A stretch of 64,000 nucleotides of DNA, from NCBI GenBank assembly GCA_047974415.1, contig JBKECH010000065.1:1-64000 (forward strand), in the 5' to 3' direction. The notes under the pieces are model-generated. The model saw only the letters and a program-made list of their open reading frames with translations, had not been told where the DNA came from and searched no databases. How positions within the stretch are numbered: position 1 is the first letter of the stretch; each line of letters starts with the position of its first letter. This DNA is from JBKEAJ01 sp047974415 (GTDB lineage: Bacteria > Bacteroidota > Bacteroidia > Bacteroidales > Prolixibacteraceae). The translations under genes were made by a program, and so were the position numbers. Shown in pieces: positions 63,175-64,000 of the stretch.

Positions 63175-63247
63175 AGCGGGAGACGGGATTCGAACCCGCG
63201 ACCCCAACCTCGGCACGGTTGTGCACTACCAACAGAGCTACTCTCGC
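63175..63247 (-). tRNA. tRNA-Gly (anticodon GCC), with 5'-half mismatches
   Basis: The 73-nt minus-strand sequence folds with anticodon stem CAACC/GGTTG and loop GTGCCGA, giving GCC, and a perfect T arm GCGGGTTCGAATCCCGT. In the 5' half the acceptor GCGAGAG pairs with CTCCCGC with an A-C mismatch, and the D stem GCTC/GTGC has a T-T mismatch. The 3' half is intact. It abuts a region with a tyrosine recombinase gene. It may be a functional but diverged tRNA, or a hybrid created by integration. Confidence 0.8.
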
Positions 63248-63356
63248 ACCCTAACTGCTACCCGGGGCGCGAATCACTGTTTTATGACACTAAATTCATT
63301 CCTGTCTGAGTATCAGTTGTTAATGCTGTGTTTTTGTGTAGTTGTCACATTGCATT

Positions 63357-64000
63357 TCACTTTACATTGGGCGAGTTTGGTTCTGCACTCGGTTCTGCGG
63401 CATTATTCCCTTTGCCTCCGAAGAAAGGATGATTTTTAAGCATATCGGCATTTTCCTCAGCCGATACTTTGATATATTTCAAAAATGTTGATTCTTTGGT
63501 GTGGCCTGTAATTTTCATTATTGCGAGAGTGGGAACGCCGGCTTTATAGGCGTTTGTTGCGAATGACCGCCGAGCTGTATGGGTGCAAATGAGCTTGTAT
63601 TTCTCGAAAGTCTCTTGTTTTACCTCTCCGGCAATATGTTTATGAATAAGCACTTTCTCATTAAGCCCTGCAAGTTGGGCAACCTCTTTAATATGTATAT
63701 TTATTTTTTGGTCTGAAACGGTAGTATTCGGATTAAAACCGCTTTCGAGGATTTCCTTAATAACCGGATGAATCGGGATTACTGTATTAGATCCTGTTTT
63801 TACTGTTTTCATTCGGATGTGGCTTCCTATGTTCATCTCGTTAAGCCGCCCGAAGTCTGAAACCCTTAAGCCAGTATACGCCCCTATAAGAAACCTATCC
63901 TTAATGAGTAGCATGCTTTCTATTTTTCGATGCACCTGAAAAGGCAGTAAGTTTGGGAAATGCTTCAAAACAAGTTCGGGAGTAATATCAAGGTGATGTA
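63357..64000 (-). CDS. tyrosine recombinase/integrase, C-terminal part (runs off window)
   Basis: The open frame continues to the right edge. The in-frame TTG at 63968 is not a believable start, and codons up to 64000 read HHLDITPELVL. The catalytic domain has the first Arg in AYTGLRVSDFGRL, the HxxR box in HTARRSFATNAYKAG, the second His in ITGHTKESTFLKYI and the Tyr nucleophile in FLKYI. The C-terminal tail is Pro/Ala/Asn-rich. Codon use is less AT-rich than neighbours. The arrangement beside a tRNA gene suggests the edge of an integrated element. Confidence 0.88.
   Translation of the reverse strand, partial: HHLDITPELVLKHFPNLLPFQVHRKIESMLLIKDRFLIGAYTGLRVSDFGRLNEMNIGSHIRMKTVKTGSNTVIPIHPVIKEILESGFNPNTTVSDQKINIHIKEVAQLAGLNEKVLIHKHIAGEVKQETFEKYKLICTHTARRSFATNAYKAGVPTLAIMKITGHTKESTFLKYIKVSAEENADMLKNHPFFGGKGNNAAEPSAEPNSPNVK

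Noticed and set aside
1..64000. CRISPR array or phage structural genes
   Set aside because: No regularly spaced direct repeats, cas genes or phage head/tail genes were seen; the only integration gene is the recombinase at the right edge.

Overview
The window looks like chromosomal DNA of an AT-rich member of the Bacteroidota, most likely order Bacteroidales. The evidence is a PorP/SprF outer-membrane protein and a type B sorting domain of the type IX secretion system (T9SS), DUF4292, DUF3078 and DUF5683 proteins, a quinol:fumarate reductase in C-A-B gene order, a MeaB chaperone, a GH92 mannosidase and promoters of the TTTG / TAnnTTTG type. Genus cannot be decided from sequence alone. LAYOUT: 1-81 is the signal-peptide start of a SusC/RagA-like protein cut by the window edge, preceded by a non-coding stretch with a 12-G tract. 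818-7393 holds a Fic protein, a secreted GH92 alpha-mannosidase, a lipoprotein, aldose epimerase and MeaB. 7395-12069 holds a membrane zinc peptidase, a LolA-like protein, FtsK and a cytidylate-kinase-like protein. 12391-16346 holds a DUF368 polyprenyl-phosphate transporter-like protein, shikimate dehydrogenase, tRNA-Trp and phosphoglucomutase. 16447-31381 is the most unusual region: a minus-strand, operon-like array of four ~650-residue secreted paralogues, a 1098-residue relative with a T9SS type B sorting domain, a PorP/SprF protein and an OmpA/PD40 protein. 31761-42789 is mostly housekeeping: ComF, an EnvC-like protein, DUF4292, a TPR protein, dUTPase, TrpS and fumarate reductase. 42992-52840 carries tRNA-Cys, glycogen synthesis (GlgC, GlgA), TcdA, VanZ, a DUF3078 pair, PdxB, TsaC-like and a nucleotidyltransferase. 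52916-63111 carries an SGNH hydrolase, an S41 protease, GcvH, a ROK kinase, RadC, ParA/ParB, DUF5683 and an MltD-like lytic transglycosylase. The right edge has a mismatched tRNA-Gly next to a tyrosine recombinase that runs off the window, so a mobile element may begin there. HOW IT WORKS TOGETHER: the 16.4-31.4 kb array reads as a surface structure. All five large proteins are built from about 100-residue cysteine-containing modules, but only one has a T9SS sorting domain, and the partner SprF/PorP and OmpA genes lie directly downstream. This suggests a multi-subunit fibre or adhesin. The intergenic DNA is colonised by a family of ~147-160 bp non-autonomous insertion elements. Eleven full or partial copies are visible, five of them flanked by matching 2-bp duplications. 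One copy sits inside another repeat whose uninterrupted version is also present, and the central hairpin loop occurs in both orientations among copies. A different 188-bp inverted-repeat element is nested in one of them.
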